Positions 54,492 to 63,002 of a stretch of 64,000 nt of DNA are shown in pieces. The notes under the pieces were generated by a model, which saw nothing but the letters and a program-made list of their open reading frames with translations, was not told the origin of the DNA and ran no database searches. The stretch comes from Gleimia europaea ACS-120-V-Col10b (GTDB lineage: Bacteria; Actinomycetota; Actinomycetes; Actinomycetales; Actinomycetaceae): the NCBI RefSeq assembly GCF_000411155.1, contig NZ_KE150266.1:496001-560000 (forward strand). The letters are read 5' to 3'. The number at the start of each line of letters is the position of its first letter. Within the stretch, counting starts at the first letter, position 1. Both the position numbers and the translations under genes were made by a program.

Positions 54492-55271
54492 CTAATGGGT
54501 CTCAATTGAAGTCTTAATGTAAACGGCCGTCAGGATCGAAAAAATGAACGCCTGCAAGCCGGCCACGAAAATTTCGAACAAGGTAATACCAATCGCGCCC
54601 GCGAAAGTTAGGACGCCAACGCCCTTCACCGCGCCCGCAGCCTCGAAAAACAGGAAGTGAGTTCCAAAGAACGTCAGAGCAAGCATCAAGTGCCCCGCCA
54701 GCATGTTTGCCAGCAAACGAATGGTAAGCGTTGCCGGACGAATGATGAACGTTGAGAGGAACTCAATGGGTGTAAGCAGAATGTACAGCGGCCAGGGCAC
54801 GCCCGGCGGGAAAAGCTGATTCTTGAAAAACTGCCCCGCACCCAGGTGCTTGATTCCCGCCCCCACAAACACCACGTACGAAATCAGTGCGAAACCAAGC
54901 GGCACAGCCACAACGGACGAAGCCGCAATGTTCAATCCCGGAATCACGCCCGTAATGTTCATGAACAGAACACCGAGGAAAATCACCGTAAGGATTGGCG
55001 CGTACTTGCGGCCGTTCTTTTCTCCCAAAGTCTCAATCGCGACCTTATCGCGAATGAACACAATCAGACCCTCGAGAATCGACTGTCCCTTAGAGGGAAC
55101 CAGCTTTGCCCGCGACGCCCCAATCGAAAACACGAGCACCAAAAGCACCGTGGCAATAAGACGGACGAGAACCAAACGGTTCATTTCAAAGATCGTGCCC
55201 TCAAAGGCAAAGGCTGGAGGGAAGAAGTCCCCAATTCCCGGCATCGCTGAAACTGGTCCTTGACTAAGCAT
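54492..55271 (-). CDS. atpB: ATP synthase a subunit
   Basis: About 259 residues, five to six transmembrane helices. The essential Arg is in the helix LTIRLLANMLAGHLML, with the conserved IEFLSTFIIRPATL before it and LQAFIFSILTAVYI in the last helix. Frame extends upstream to 55340; the ATG at 55271 is used, with weak ribosome-site support, and the later ATG at 55244 follows AAGGA by about 12 nt. Confidence 0.94.
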   Translation of the reverse strand: MLSQGPVSAMPGIGDFFPPAFAFEGTIFEMNRLVLVRLIATVLLVLVFSIGASRAKLVPSKGQSILEGLIVFIRDKVAIETLGEKNGRKYAPILTVIFLGVLFMNITGVIPGLNIAASSVVAVPLGFALISYVVFVGAGIKHLGAGQFFKNQLFPPGVPWPLYILLTPIEFLSTFIIRPATLTIRLLANMLAGHLMLALTFFGTHFLFFEAAGAVKGVGVLTFAGAIGITLFEIFVAGLQAFIFSILTAVYIKTSIETH

Positions 55272-55365
55272 TGTCAAAGTGGACGACACTGTTGCGGAGA
55301 ACAGGATGCACCCCCTGGTCGAAGTGTTACGGCCCTGCACCGTACACGAGGAATATACCCCATAC

Positions 55366-55395
55366 TGTATACGGTTTGAGCTCGCCTAATGGCAA
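55366..55395 (-). promoter_or_regulatory. Likely promoter of the ATP synthase genes
   Basis: Minus strand TTGCCA (55390-55395), 18-nt spacer, TATACA (55366-55371), about 95 nt before atpB. Confidence 0.5.
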
Positions 55396-55443
55396 AACCT
55401 AGATAATGGTATCAGGATTACTCGGGACCGAACGCAGATTTTA

Positions 55444-55881
55444 CTATTCTTTTTCTTCCTTAGGCAGATCTATGGTTGGGACTTTAGAGCTTGCTAACGT
55501 CCACGTTTGCGCACCCGCCTGCGCGATCACCGAAAGGATGAGGGCAAGGCCCAGCGCCGTGTGGTCAAGCCCCGTCAGATTCTTCACAATCAGCACGGTT
55601 ACAATCACCACAACGACCTTGAAAAGGTAATCACCCACCATCAGAGCTGCCTGCGAATCCAGATTTTTCATCGCCAGCGCCATGGTGAACCAGGTGACCA
55701 GGGCAAGAAGAATCCCTACCACTCCCCCGATGAGACCCGAAAGGCCCGCCAAGGAGCCGGCGAAAATATACGCAACCACGCCCGCCAGAACCGCGATAAT
55801 CACGGAGACCTTCAACACATTTTTCACAGTCTTTGAAACTGCGGCGCGAAGCGCATCGGTAGGTACGAGCGGTGGAGACAT
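55444..55881 (-). CDS. AtpI-like membrane protein
   Basis: 145 residues. Four predicted membrane helices (VLKVSVIIAVLAGVVAYIFAGS, GVVGILLALVTWFTMALAM, YLFKVVVVIVTVLIV, ALGLALILSVIAQAGAQTW) of the AtpI family, which helps to assemble the c-ring; the actinobacterial members share the position before atpB. ATG at 55881 is 9 nt after AGGA; a GTG at 55890 overlaps the wecA stop (GTGA) but is too close to AAAGGA. Confidence 0.82.
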   Translation of the reverse strand: MSPPLVPTDALRAAVSKTVKNVLKVSVIIAVLAGVVAYIFAGSLAGLSGLIGGVVGILLALVTWFTMALAMKNLDSQAALMVGDYLFKVVVVIVTVLIVKNLTGLDHTALGLALILSVIAQAGAQTWTLASSKVPTIDLPKEEKE

Positions 55882-55886
55882 TCGCG

Positions 55887-56990
55887 TCACTTCCTTTGCA
55901 TCTTCTGCCGCAAGCCCGGCAAGAATCGGACGGTAAACACAATACTAGCTATCACTGCAGGAATCGCCACGGCAGCAACCTGTTTGGGGCTAAACACGAT
56001 AAGAGCGACCGCAGAAAACGTAATCACAGCCGTCCACAGGTACATGATCATCACGACCCCCACCTGACTGTGTCCCAGGTTGAGTAAGCGGTGATGCAAG
56101 TGCATTCGATCAGCCTGGAACGGTGATTTACCCGCCCGTAAACGCCGGAAAACCGCCAGAGTCATGTCTACCAGTGGGATGACTATCACCAGCAGGGGCA
56201 GAACTATAGGGAGCAAACCGGTAATAACCTGCTCTGTGCCCAGCACACTCGGATCAATCTGACCCGTCACAATAATGCCCGCAGCCGCGACAATAGTGCC
56301 CAGCGTGAGAGCACCAGAATCACCCATAAAGATAGATGCGGGGTGGAAGTTATGCGGCAGGAAACCAACGCATATCCCCACCAGGACCGCAACTATCAGC
56401 GACGATGTCGTAGCGTAGGTCAGCGCCCCGGTAACGCGGGTAAGCATGTAGGAATACACGAAGAAAGAAAACGCGCCAATGCCCACCACCCCGGCGGCGA
56501 GTCCGTCCAGACCATCCACAAAGTTCACTGCGTTCATTATCGCGACAAACATGAAGATAGTGACGAACAGTGACAGGTTGGAAGAGCCAATAGTAATGCC
56601 GAAGATGGGGAATGAAATCAGCTGCACGCCAAAGTAGGCCATGAAAACAGCAACCAGGATCTGGCCCGCCAGCTTCGCCAGCCAGTCCAGGTCCCAAATA
56701 TCATCCACGAGGCCAAGCAATGCGATAGCTAGCACGCCAATCATCACCGCCCAGGGGGTGCCCGTTTGGAACACCGGGTTGAAGTAATCGAGCCGCGAGG
56801 CAAAGAGCATGGCGATAATGAACCCTAATGCCATCCCCACCCCGCCGAGGCGAGGCGTTGGCACAGTGTGCACGTCCCTCTCACGCACGGGCGTAAGCAC
56901 ACGCCATTCTAGCGACAAGCGTCGCATGATCGCGGTCATCACAAACGTGATTCCCGCCGCTAGCACCATCACTAGAATGTAGAGCTTCAC
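55887..56990 (-). CDS. wecA: Undecaprenyl-phosphate GlcNAc-1-phosphate transferase (WecA/TagO/MraY family)
   Basis: 367 residues, about eleven transmembrane helices. Starts cell-wall polymer synthesis by moving a sugar phosphate onto undecaprenyl phosphate. Motifs: TPRLGG (about 47), GLVDDIWDLDW (Asp-Asp), MNAVNFVDGLDGLAAG (NFxDGLDGLA), FMGDSGAL (Asp/Gly) and DRMHLHHRLLNLGHS, the WecA-specific His block. The wecA/rfe position before atpI is standard. The start overlaps the tsaC stop (ATGA). Acceptor sugar could be other than GlcNAc. Confidence 0.93.
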   Translation of the reverse strand: MKLYILVMVLAAGITFVMTAIMRRLSLEWRVLTPVRERDVHTVPTPRLGGVGMALGFIIAMLFASRLDYFNPVFQTGTPWAVMIGVLAIALLGLVDDIWDLDWLAKLAGQILVAVFMAYFGVQLISFPIFGITIGSSNLSLFVTIFMFVAIMNAVNFVDGLDGLAAGVVGIGAFSFFVYSYMLTRVTGALTYATTSSLIVAVLVGICVGFLPHNFHPASIFMGDSGALTLGTIVAAAGIIVTGQIDPSVLGTEQVITGLLPIVLPLLVIVIPLVDMTLAVFRRLRAGKSPFQADRMHLHHRLLNLGHSQVGVVMIMYLWTAVITFSAVALIVFSPKQVAAVAIPAVIASIVFTVRFLPGLRQKMQRK

Positions 56991-57637
56991 TGATTAATTC
57001 GCACTTTCTGACCGCAGGCTGCCTCGATGTCCGCGACCGAAATCATGCCGGTTCGCAGGAGAACCGGAACGTCGTCGGTAACGTCGATAATCGTGGAAGG
57101 CACCGGGCCCGGAGTCGGCCCAGAATCGATGTAGCAATCAACGCCCTCACCAAAATATTTTATTGCCTCTTCGACGCTTGTTGCGGCAGGCTGTCCGGTC
57201 AGGTTCGCAGAAGTAACTGCCAGAGGGCCCACCGCGCGCAAAACTTCTAACGTCGCCTCGTGGTTAGGCATGCGGATCGCAATCGTGTCTTTAATATCGC
57301 CCAGATCGAAGCGGATCCCTTCTTCGGCCTTCACAATCAGCGTCAGAGCGCCCGGCCAAAACGCCTCGATCAGGCGGTGTGCGGCCTCGTTCAACTCCGA
57401 ACTTACCCTCGCGGCGTCCTGCGTATCTGAAATGAGTACCGGAGGAGGCATCTGCCGCCCCCTCCCCTTCGCAGCTAGAACTGCATTTACCGCGCTAGTT
57501 GAATACGGGTCTGCCCCAATGCCATACACCGTGTCCGTGGGTAGCACCAGCAAGCCACCGGTCTCGACAATCTTCTTTACGGCCTGCGCATCAGACTGCG
57601 AAATACCCGCGCGCGCATCCACTTTCATGCTTTCCAT
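56987..57637 (-). CDS. tsaC: Threonylcarbamoyl-AMP synthase (Sua5/TsaC)
   Basis: 216 residues. First step of t6A37 in tRNAs. The YrdC fold is present: GLLVLPTDTVYGIGADPYS, then KGRGRQMPPPVLI, TIAIRMPNHEATL and PLAVTSANLTGQPAATSVEEA. Shorter than the Sua5 type with an extra domain; its end overlaps wecA and its start overlaps the prmC stop. An in-frame ATG at 57628 (MKVDARAG) is an alternative start. Confidence 0.94.
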   Translation of the reverse strand: MESMKVDARAGISQSDAQAVKKIVETGGLLVLPTDTVYGIGADPYSTSAVNAVLAAKGRGRQMPPPVLISDTQDAARVSSELNEAAHRLIEAFWPGALTLIVKAEEGIRFDLGDIKDTIAIRMPNHEATLEVLRAVGPLAVTSANLTGQPAATSVEEAIKYFGEGVDCYIDSGPTPGPVPSTIIDVTDDVPVLLRTGMISVADIEAACGQKVRINQ

Positions 57638-58470
57638 TATCTACATTCACCTAACGGTTTTTGCGCTACAACAAACCGGGGGCGCTCATTCAAATCTGCG
57701 AGCGTGCGCACGTGCACAAACCCGGCGTTTCTCGCGATTTCAAAGGCGGCTTTACCCTGCGTGTCATCATGTTCCATGCCGAAGCATCCGCCCGGTTTCA
57801 AATACTGGTAGATCACAGGAACTAGACTGCGCACAAAATCCAGGCCATCATCGCCCCCGCCCCACAGGGCCTCGGGCGGATCAAAATCGAGTTCGGGCGC
57901 CAACTGCCTGGGCGGCACATAGGGAGGATTAGATATCACCAGATCGAAGTTGGCCTCCCACTGTGGGTTAAACACCAGCGCGTCGCCCTGTACCACCTGC
58001 ATCTCTAGCCCGAGGGCCTGCGCATTTGCGTGCGCCGCCACGCAAGCCGCCTGCGACTTTTCCAGCGCAACCACGCTCGCCGGAGTATTCGCCGCAATCG
58101 CCAGTGCGAGTGCCCCCGAACCGGTACACGCATCCAGTACCACGGCGGCCTCGCCCGCAATCGCGTCAATTGCCCACTTCGCCAGAACCTCTGTTTCGGG
58201 CCGCACACAAAACACGCCGGGACCGGCTTCAAGCTCAAGGCCGTAAAACCACATTTTCCCCAACACGTGTTGCAACGGTTCACGAGACGCCCGGCGCGCA
58301 ATCAGCGCCTCTATTTCCCGTGCATCGTCCGGCTCGATCTCGCGCGGCCACATGTAAATAGGCGCCCCAAGCACGGTCTCGAAAATCGCGCGCGCATCGG
58401 CCTGCGCGCTCTCAACACCCGCTTGCGCGAGGGTTTGTATCCCCTCGCGAAACAACGTCAGCGGATCCAC
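57637..58470 (-). CDS. prmC: Peptide chain release factor N5-glutamine methyltransferase
   Basis: 277 residues. Methylates the GGQ glutamine of RF1 and RF2. Class I methyltransferase: VLDACTGSGALALAIA (SAM loop), VALEKSQAA and the signature LVISNPPYVPP (about 185). It lies directly after prfA (2 nt), its usual partner. Confidence 0.96.
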   Translation of the reverse strand: MDPLTLFREGIQTLAQAGVESAQADARAIFETVLGAPIYMWPREIEPDDAREIEALIARRASREPLQHVLGKMWFYGLELEAGPGVFCVRPETEVLAKWAIDAIAGEAAVVLDACTGSGALALAIAANTPASVVALEKSQAACVAAHANAQALGLEMQVVQGDALVFNPQWEANFDLVISNPPYVPPRQLAPELDFDPPEALWGGGDDGLDFVRSLVPVIYQYLKPGGCFGMEHDDTQGKAAFEIARNAGFVHVRTLADLNERPRFVVAQKPLGECR

Positions 58471-58472
58471 GG

Positions 58473-59600
58473 CTACTCTTTCGACTGGCCTGCCGCGTCC
58501 ATGCGCTCCTGCTCATCCATAACGATGGCAGATTCAATCACCGGGCCCAAGTCGCCATCCAGCACGTTCGACAAGTTATACGCCTTGTAACCCGTGCGGT
58601 GATCCGCAATCCGGTTCTCCGGGAAGTTGTAGGTGCGAATGCGCTCGGAGCGGTCCATCGAACGCACCTGCGACTGACGCACTGCAGCCTCTTCCGCCTC
58701 GCGCTCCTCCCGCTGCTTTTGAATCAAGCGCGCCTTCAATACGCGCATAGCGGCCTCACGGTTTTGGATCTGCGACTTCTCGTTCTGCATCGACACCACG
58801 ATGCCCGACGGAATGTGCGTAATACGAACTGCGGAGTCCGTCGTATTCACCGACTGGCCACCCGGACCCGACGAGCGGTACACGTCGATGCGAAGATCGT
58901 TTTGATCAATTTCGATCTCTTCTTCATCATCCTCGACCTCGGGAACCACAATTACGCCCGCAGCGGAAGTGTGTACGCGCCCCTGCGACTCGGTAACCGG
59001 CACGCGCTGCACGCGGTGCACGCCACCTTCAAACTTCAAGTTCGCCCACACGCCATCCTCCGGCGCCACGTTACCTTTCGAAGCAATAGACAGCGAGATT
59101 TCCTTCAAACCGCCAAGACCCGTAGGCGTGGAGGACAGCTCCTTGACCTTCCAATCCTTTGTCTCCGCGTAGCGCGTGTACATGCGGGCAAGATCAGCTG
59201 CGAACAGCGCAGACTCTTCGCCGCCCTCGCCGGCCTTCACTTCCAAAATCACATCATCAGCATCAGACGGATCGCGTGGAACCAGCGTGCGTACCAGCTT
59301 GTCATGAGCCTTCTGAAGCGCCTGCTCCATAGCCGGCAACTCAGCCGCGAACTCCTCATCAAGCTCCGCCATCTCCTGCGCCGCCTCAAAATCTCCCAGT
59401 GCTTGCGTGAAACGGTCCGCAACCGCTTTCACCGCGCCAAGCTCTGAAAAGCGCTTCGCCAGCTTGCGCGAACGCACCCTATCGCCAAGCACCTGAGGGT
59501 CAGCAAGTTGAAGCTCAACTTCCCGATATTCCTGAAGCAACGGCTCAACCGCCTGCAACTCGTGGCTGTAATCTTGACCCACTTGGTCCTCGCTTTTCAT
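58473..59600 (-). CDS. prfA: Peptide chain release factor 1
   Basis: 375 residues. Reads UAA and UAG stop codons. Catalytic loop [21 protein letters not shown] with GGQ (about 250); decoding loop [12 protein letters not shown] just before it. MKSEDQ at the start carries a short N-terminal extension. In the rho-rpmE-prfA-prmC order of the phylum. Confidence 0.97.
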   Translation of the reverse strand: MKSEDQVGQDYSHELQAVEPLLQEYREVELQLADPQVLGDRVRSRKLAKRFSELGAVKAVADRFTQALGDFEAAQEMAELDEEFAAELPAMEQALQKAHDKLVRTLVPRDPSDADDVILEVKAGEGGEESALFAADLARMYTRYAETKDWKVKELSSTPTGLGGLKEISLSIASKGNVAPEDGVWANLKFEGGVHRVQRVPVTESQGRVHTSAAGVIVVPEVEDDEEEIEIDQNDLRIDVYRSSGPGGQSVNTTDSAVRITHIPSGIVVSMQNEKSQIQNREAAMRVLKARLIQKQREEREAEEAAVRQSQVRSMDRSERIRTYNFPENRIADHRTGYKAYNLSNVLDGDLGPVIESAIVMDEQERMDAAGQSKE

Positions 59601-59643
59601 TAACCTAGCCGACTTTGCGGCTCCCTACGTCCAAAATACAGTA

Positions 59644-59678
59644 GCGGCGCCACGCCCCAAACCTGGGCGCGGCGCCGC
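59644..59678 (-). terminator. Terminator-like hairpin of rpmE
   Basis: GCGGCGCCGCGCCC paired with GGGCGTGGCGCCGC with one G-U pair, followed after a short gap by TATTTTGG. Directly behind the rpmE stop. Confidence 0.5.
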
Positions 59679-59688
59679 CAAAGAATAC

Positions 59689-59901
59689 CTAGCGCTTACG
59701 CTTGCCGTAGCGAGCCTCGAAGCGAGCCACGCGACCACCGGTATCAAGAATCTTCTGCTTGCCGGTGTAGAACGGGTGGCAGTTCGAGCAAACATCAACG
59801 CGAAGCTCGTCTTCGCCCAGAGTCGATGCCGTATCAAACTCGTTGCCGCAAGTGCACGTCACGTGCACTGCCTTGTAATCGGGATGTACACCCTGCTTCA
59901 T
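59689..59901 (-). CDS. rpmE: 50S ribosomal protein L31, zinc form
   Basis: 70 residues, bL31 type A. Ligands in VTCTCGNEF and [14 protein letters not shown] form the four-cysteine zinc site, so the protein is of the zinc-containing form (in contrast to the zinc-free bL32 in this window). [21 protein letters not shown] end. Usual place between rho and prfA. Confidence 0.96.
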   Translation of the reverse strand: MKQGVHPDYKAVHVTCTCGNEFDTASTLGEDELRVDVCSNCHPFYTGKQKILDTGGRVARFEARYGKRKR

Positions 59902-60007
59902 GGTTTTCTCCTTAAGGAATTCGAGGATGCCGGGTCCAGACGCTTAATTCGCTGGTGAACCGGAACCGCCGTTTAGTTTGCCAGGTTTAGACGCTAATTG
60001 CCAGGTG

Positions 60008-60042
60008 GCCGGCCGTACAATAGATCACTATTTCCGGCCGGC
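60008..60042 (-). terminator. Hairpin behind rho
   Basis: GCCGGCCG / CGGCCGGC with AATAG / CTATT inside, about 7 nt after the rho stop, no uridine tract. Confidence 0.45.
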
Positions 60043-60048
60043 TCTCCA

Positions 60049-61836
60049 TTAATCTTTTGGCGTTGTCTTCGCGATCGCCATTAGGAACTCCGCGTTGTTT
60101 TGCGTGTCCTTCAACTTGTCAAGCATAAGCTCAAGCGCCTGCTGCTGGTCGAGCTGGCCCAGCACGCGGCGCAGACGCCACATGATTGCAAGCTCTTCCT
60201 TCTTAAACAGCATCTCTTCGCGCCTCGTACCCGAAGCATTGACATCAACTGCCGGGTAGATGCGACGCTCAGACAGCTGGCGCGACAGGCGCAGTTCCAT
60301 ATTGCCCGTGCCCTTAAACTCTTCAAAGATAACCTCATCCATCTTCGAACCCGTCTCTACAAGAGCCGAAGCGATGATCGTTAGCGAACCACCCTCTTCG
60401 ACGTTGCGCGCAGCGCCAAAGAACTTCTTTGGCGGGTACAGTGCCGAAGCATCCACACCACCGGACAGGATGCGGCCAGAAGCCGGTGCCGCCAAGTTGT
60501 AGGCTCGGCCCAGACGCGTGATCGAATCAAGAAGCACAACCACGTCGTGGCCCAGCTCAACCAGGCGCTTGGCGCGCTCAATCGCGAGCTCCGCAACAAT
60601 CGTATGATCCGAGGCCGGACGGTCAAACGTTGAGGCAATCACCTCGCCCTTAACCGTACGGCGCATGTCCGTGACCTCTTCCGGACGCTCATCAACGAGG
60701 ACAACCATGAGGTGCACGTCCGGGTTGTTCTGTGAAATCGCGTTGGCCATCTGCTGCATGATGATCGTCTTACCGGCCTTAGGCGGCGAAACGATGAGGC
60801 CACGCTGTCCCTTACCAATCGGGGCTACGAGATCAATGATGCGCGGCGTGATTGCCTTCGGCGTGGTTTCAAGGCGTAGATGTTCATCCGGGTACAGCGG
60901 GGTGAGCTTTGAAAACTCGGGGCGTTCCCCGGCCTGTTCAACTGAAATACCATTGATCGAATCAACCGCAACAAGGGCGTTGTACTTCTGGCGCTGCCGC
61001 TCGTTTTGACGCGGCTGACGAATAGAACCAACAATTGCGTCACCTGGACGCAGGTTCCAGCGCCGCACGTTACCCAGGGTCACGTATACGTCATTCGGGC
61101 CAGGCAAGTAGCCGGAAGTGCGCACAAACGCGTGATTGTTCTGCACGTCCAGGATGCCCGCAACCGGAATCAATACGTCGTCTTCTTGCAATTGTGGCTC
61201 TTCGTCATCGCGGCGACGCTTCGTGCGATCCCGACCGCGACGCCTGCGACCGCGATCATCACGATCCTTGTCATCGCGGTGATGCTCTCGATTGTTATTG
61301 CGGTTATTGTCGCGGTTGTTGTCCCGATTATTGCGTTTGTTTCGTTTGCGATTCGAGCCATCTTCACTATCGGAACCATCATCTTGGTGCGCATCGTCCG
61401 CCGAAGGAAGTTTGATCTCATCAAGCAGGCTTGTAGCACTAGCACCGTTGTGCGAATCCTGGGGCTCGCCCAGTTCTGCCTTCACATCCAACTGGATGGC
61501 CGCTGGAGTTCCCCCATTGCTCTCCGCGCGACGGCGCCTACGTCGAGGCTCCGACGAGTCGGTCTTACTGGCCGGCTCGCTCTTGGAAGCAGAAGTCGAC
61601 TCTTCGCGCTTTTCTTCCCCACGGTTCTGCGCGGATTTAGTCTGCGGCTGAGGCTCCGCCTGCGGTTTCGAATCCGCCTGTGGTTTTGCGCCCTGCGCAC
61701 CTCGAATCGCCGCGAGAAGCTCGGCCTTACGCATCTTCTCCGTGTCTTGAAGTCCCATTTCAATGGCAACTTCGCGCAATTCGGCAAGACGCATCTGCGA
61801 CAGTGGACGCTTTTTAGTAGTTGGGTTTTCGCTCAA
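60049..61836 (-). CDS. rho: Transcription termination factor Rho
   Basis: 595 residues. RNA-dependent ATPase hexamer that ends transcription. RHO N-domain ([30 protein letters not shown], 15-46), then an actinobacterial insertion (about 50-215) with acidic, Arg-rich and Asn-rich parts, the CSD (about 217-290, [23 protein letters not shown]), and the ATPase: [18 protein letters not shown] (P-loop), [16 protein letters not shown] and [20 protein letters not shown] Q-loop, GGVDASAL (R-loop). An N/R/D-rich stretch at about 162-212 is low complexity. Standard order before rpmE. Confidence 0.97.
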   Translation of the reverse strand: MSENPTTKKRPLSQMRLAELREVAIEMGLQDTEKMRKAELLAAIRGAQGAKPQADSKPQAEPQPQTKSAQNRGEEKREESTSASKSEPASKTDSSEPRRRRRRAESNGGTPAAIQLDVKAELGEPQDSHNGASATSLLDEIKLPSADDAHQDDGSDSEDGSNRKRNKRNNRDNNRDNNRNNNREHHRDDKDRDDRGRRRRGRDRTKRRRDDEEPQLQEDDVLIPVAGILDVQNNHAFVRTSGYLPGPNDVYVTLGNVRRWNLRPGDAIVGSIRQPRQNERQRQKYNALVAVDSINGISVEQAGERPEFSKLTPLYPDEHLRLETTPKAITPRIIDLVAPIGKGQRGLIVSPPKAGKTIIMQQMANAISQNNPDVHLMVVLVDERPEEVTDMRRTVKGEVIASTFDRPASDHTIVAELAIERAKRLVELGHDVVVLLDSITRLGRAYNLAAPASGRILSGGVDASALYPPKKFFGAARNVEEGGSLTIIASALVETGSKMDEVIFEEFKGTGNMELRLSRQLSERRIYPAVDVNASGTRREEMLFKKEELAIMWRLRRVLGQLDQQQALELMLDKLKDTQNNAEFLMAIAKTTPKD

Positions 61837-61984
61837 CGAATTTCCTTACTTTTACCGGCCAAAAGCCATGAAAGACTGCTGTTGAAGCAGGAGCGTTCCA
61901 TCGTGAAACACAGGAAGAAAGAGACATCAAAAGGATGAGAATGCATTCTTCCCGGCGTTAAACGCAAGATGGAAGATTTAGATA

Positions 61985-62018
61985 GCTAACAGGTGTTAGC
62001 AGCGACTCAATGAGTCGC
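61985..62018 (-). other. Two adjacent hairpins upstream of rho
   Basis: GCTAAC-AGGT-GTTAGC (61985-62000) and GCGACTC-AAT-GAGTCGC (62002-62018), perfect stems 1 nt apart, between thrB and rho. Could end thrB transcription or form part of the rho mRNA leader. Confidence 0.45.
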
Positions 62019-62072
62019 CCTTAATGCTACCAGCAAAACACGCGTTTTGAAAATATACACTGCCCGCGTGGC

Positions 62073-63002
62073 CTAGAAGCGCTCTACCGGGCTCTCCCCA
62101 CCCTCGCGCGAAGCCTCCATTGACGCACCGACCGCTGTAATACCGGGATTCTTCACCGACCAACCGGCTGCCCTCGCCTCTTCCACAAGCTGCGGATCAA
62201 GCGTTCCAAACACGAGCACAGACGGGCCCGCGCCCGAAACCACGGCAGGTAAGCCCTGACCTCGCAAATACTGCACCAAATCATAGGTTGAAGGCATAGC
62301 CTGGGCGCGCTGAGCCTGGTGCAAGCGATCCTCGGTTGCATCCATCAGATACTCCAAAGGTGCCTGACCCGAAAGAATCAAAGCCAGCAACGACGCCCGC
62401 GAAAGATTAAACGTCGCATCTTCCAACGGAACTTGCTGCGGTAGGGCCGCGCGCGCCTGCTTGGTTGAAACCTCAAACTTAGGTGTCAAAACCCACGCGC
62501 CAAGATCCTCTCGCGGCGGTCGCACAACAGTCTTCGCACTCTTGTCCATCCACGAGAACGTGACGCCACCAAACACCGCTGGGGCAGCATTATCCGGGTG
62601 GCCCTCAATATCCGTGGCAAGCTGGAACACCTCGTCCAAAGACAACGACTGTTCTCCCACGAGGCCACGCGCCAACATCAGCCCCGCCACCGCAGCTGCG
62701 GCCGACGATCCCATGCCCGCACCATGCGGAATCCGATTGCGCGCCACCATCCGCAAACCAACCTGCGGCATATCCAGGTATTCAAGCCCCTTGCGCACCG
62801 AGCGAACAATCAAGTTGTCCTCACCCTCGGGCACCTTTCCGGCGCCATGGCCCATCACCTGCACGAATGTTTCGCCCACAACAGCGTGCATCTCGACCTC
62901 GTCGAAAATGCCAAGTGCCAGCCCCGCGTGGTCAAAACCCGGGCCCAGGTTTGCCGAAGTTGCCGGCACCTTCACCCGAACAAAATCATTCGTGAGGCGC
63001 AT
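62073..63002 (-). CDS. thrB: Homoserine kinase
   Basis: 309 residues, GHMP kinase. Phosphorylates homoserine on the way to threonine. Signature VPATSANLGPGFDHAGLALG (start), phosphate loop RIPHGAGMGSSAAAAVAGLMLA (about 88-109), and GLPAVVSGAGPSVLVFG near the C-terminus. The ATG at 63002 overlaps the hom stop as TGATG, so translation is coupled. Confidence 0.97.
   Translation of the reverse strand: MRLTNDFVRVKVPATSANLGPGFDHAGLALGIFDEVEMHAVVGETFVQVMGHGAGKVPEGEDNLIVRSVRKGLEYLDMPQVGLRMVARNRIPHGAGMGSSAAAAVAGLMLARGLVGEQSLSLDEVFQLATDIEGHPDNAAPAVFGGVTFSWMDKSAKTVVRPPREDLGAWVLTPKFEVSTKQARAALPQQVPLEDATFNLSRASLLALILSGQAPLEYLMDATEDRLHQAQRAQAMPSTYDLVQYLRGQGLPAVVSGAGPSVLVFGTLDPQLVEEARAAGWSVKNPGITAVGASMEASREGGESPVERF

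Noticed and set aside
58599..59447. A 282-codon frame opposite prfA
   Set aside because: Antisense shadow of prfA; Arg/His/Leu-rich with no domain.
61006..61938. A 310-codon open frame on + opposite rho
   Set aside because: It is the reverse complement of rho; its valine/isoleucine-rich translation comes from the Asn/Arg-rich repeat of rho read backwards. No ribosome site.
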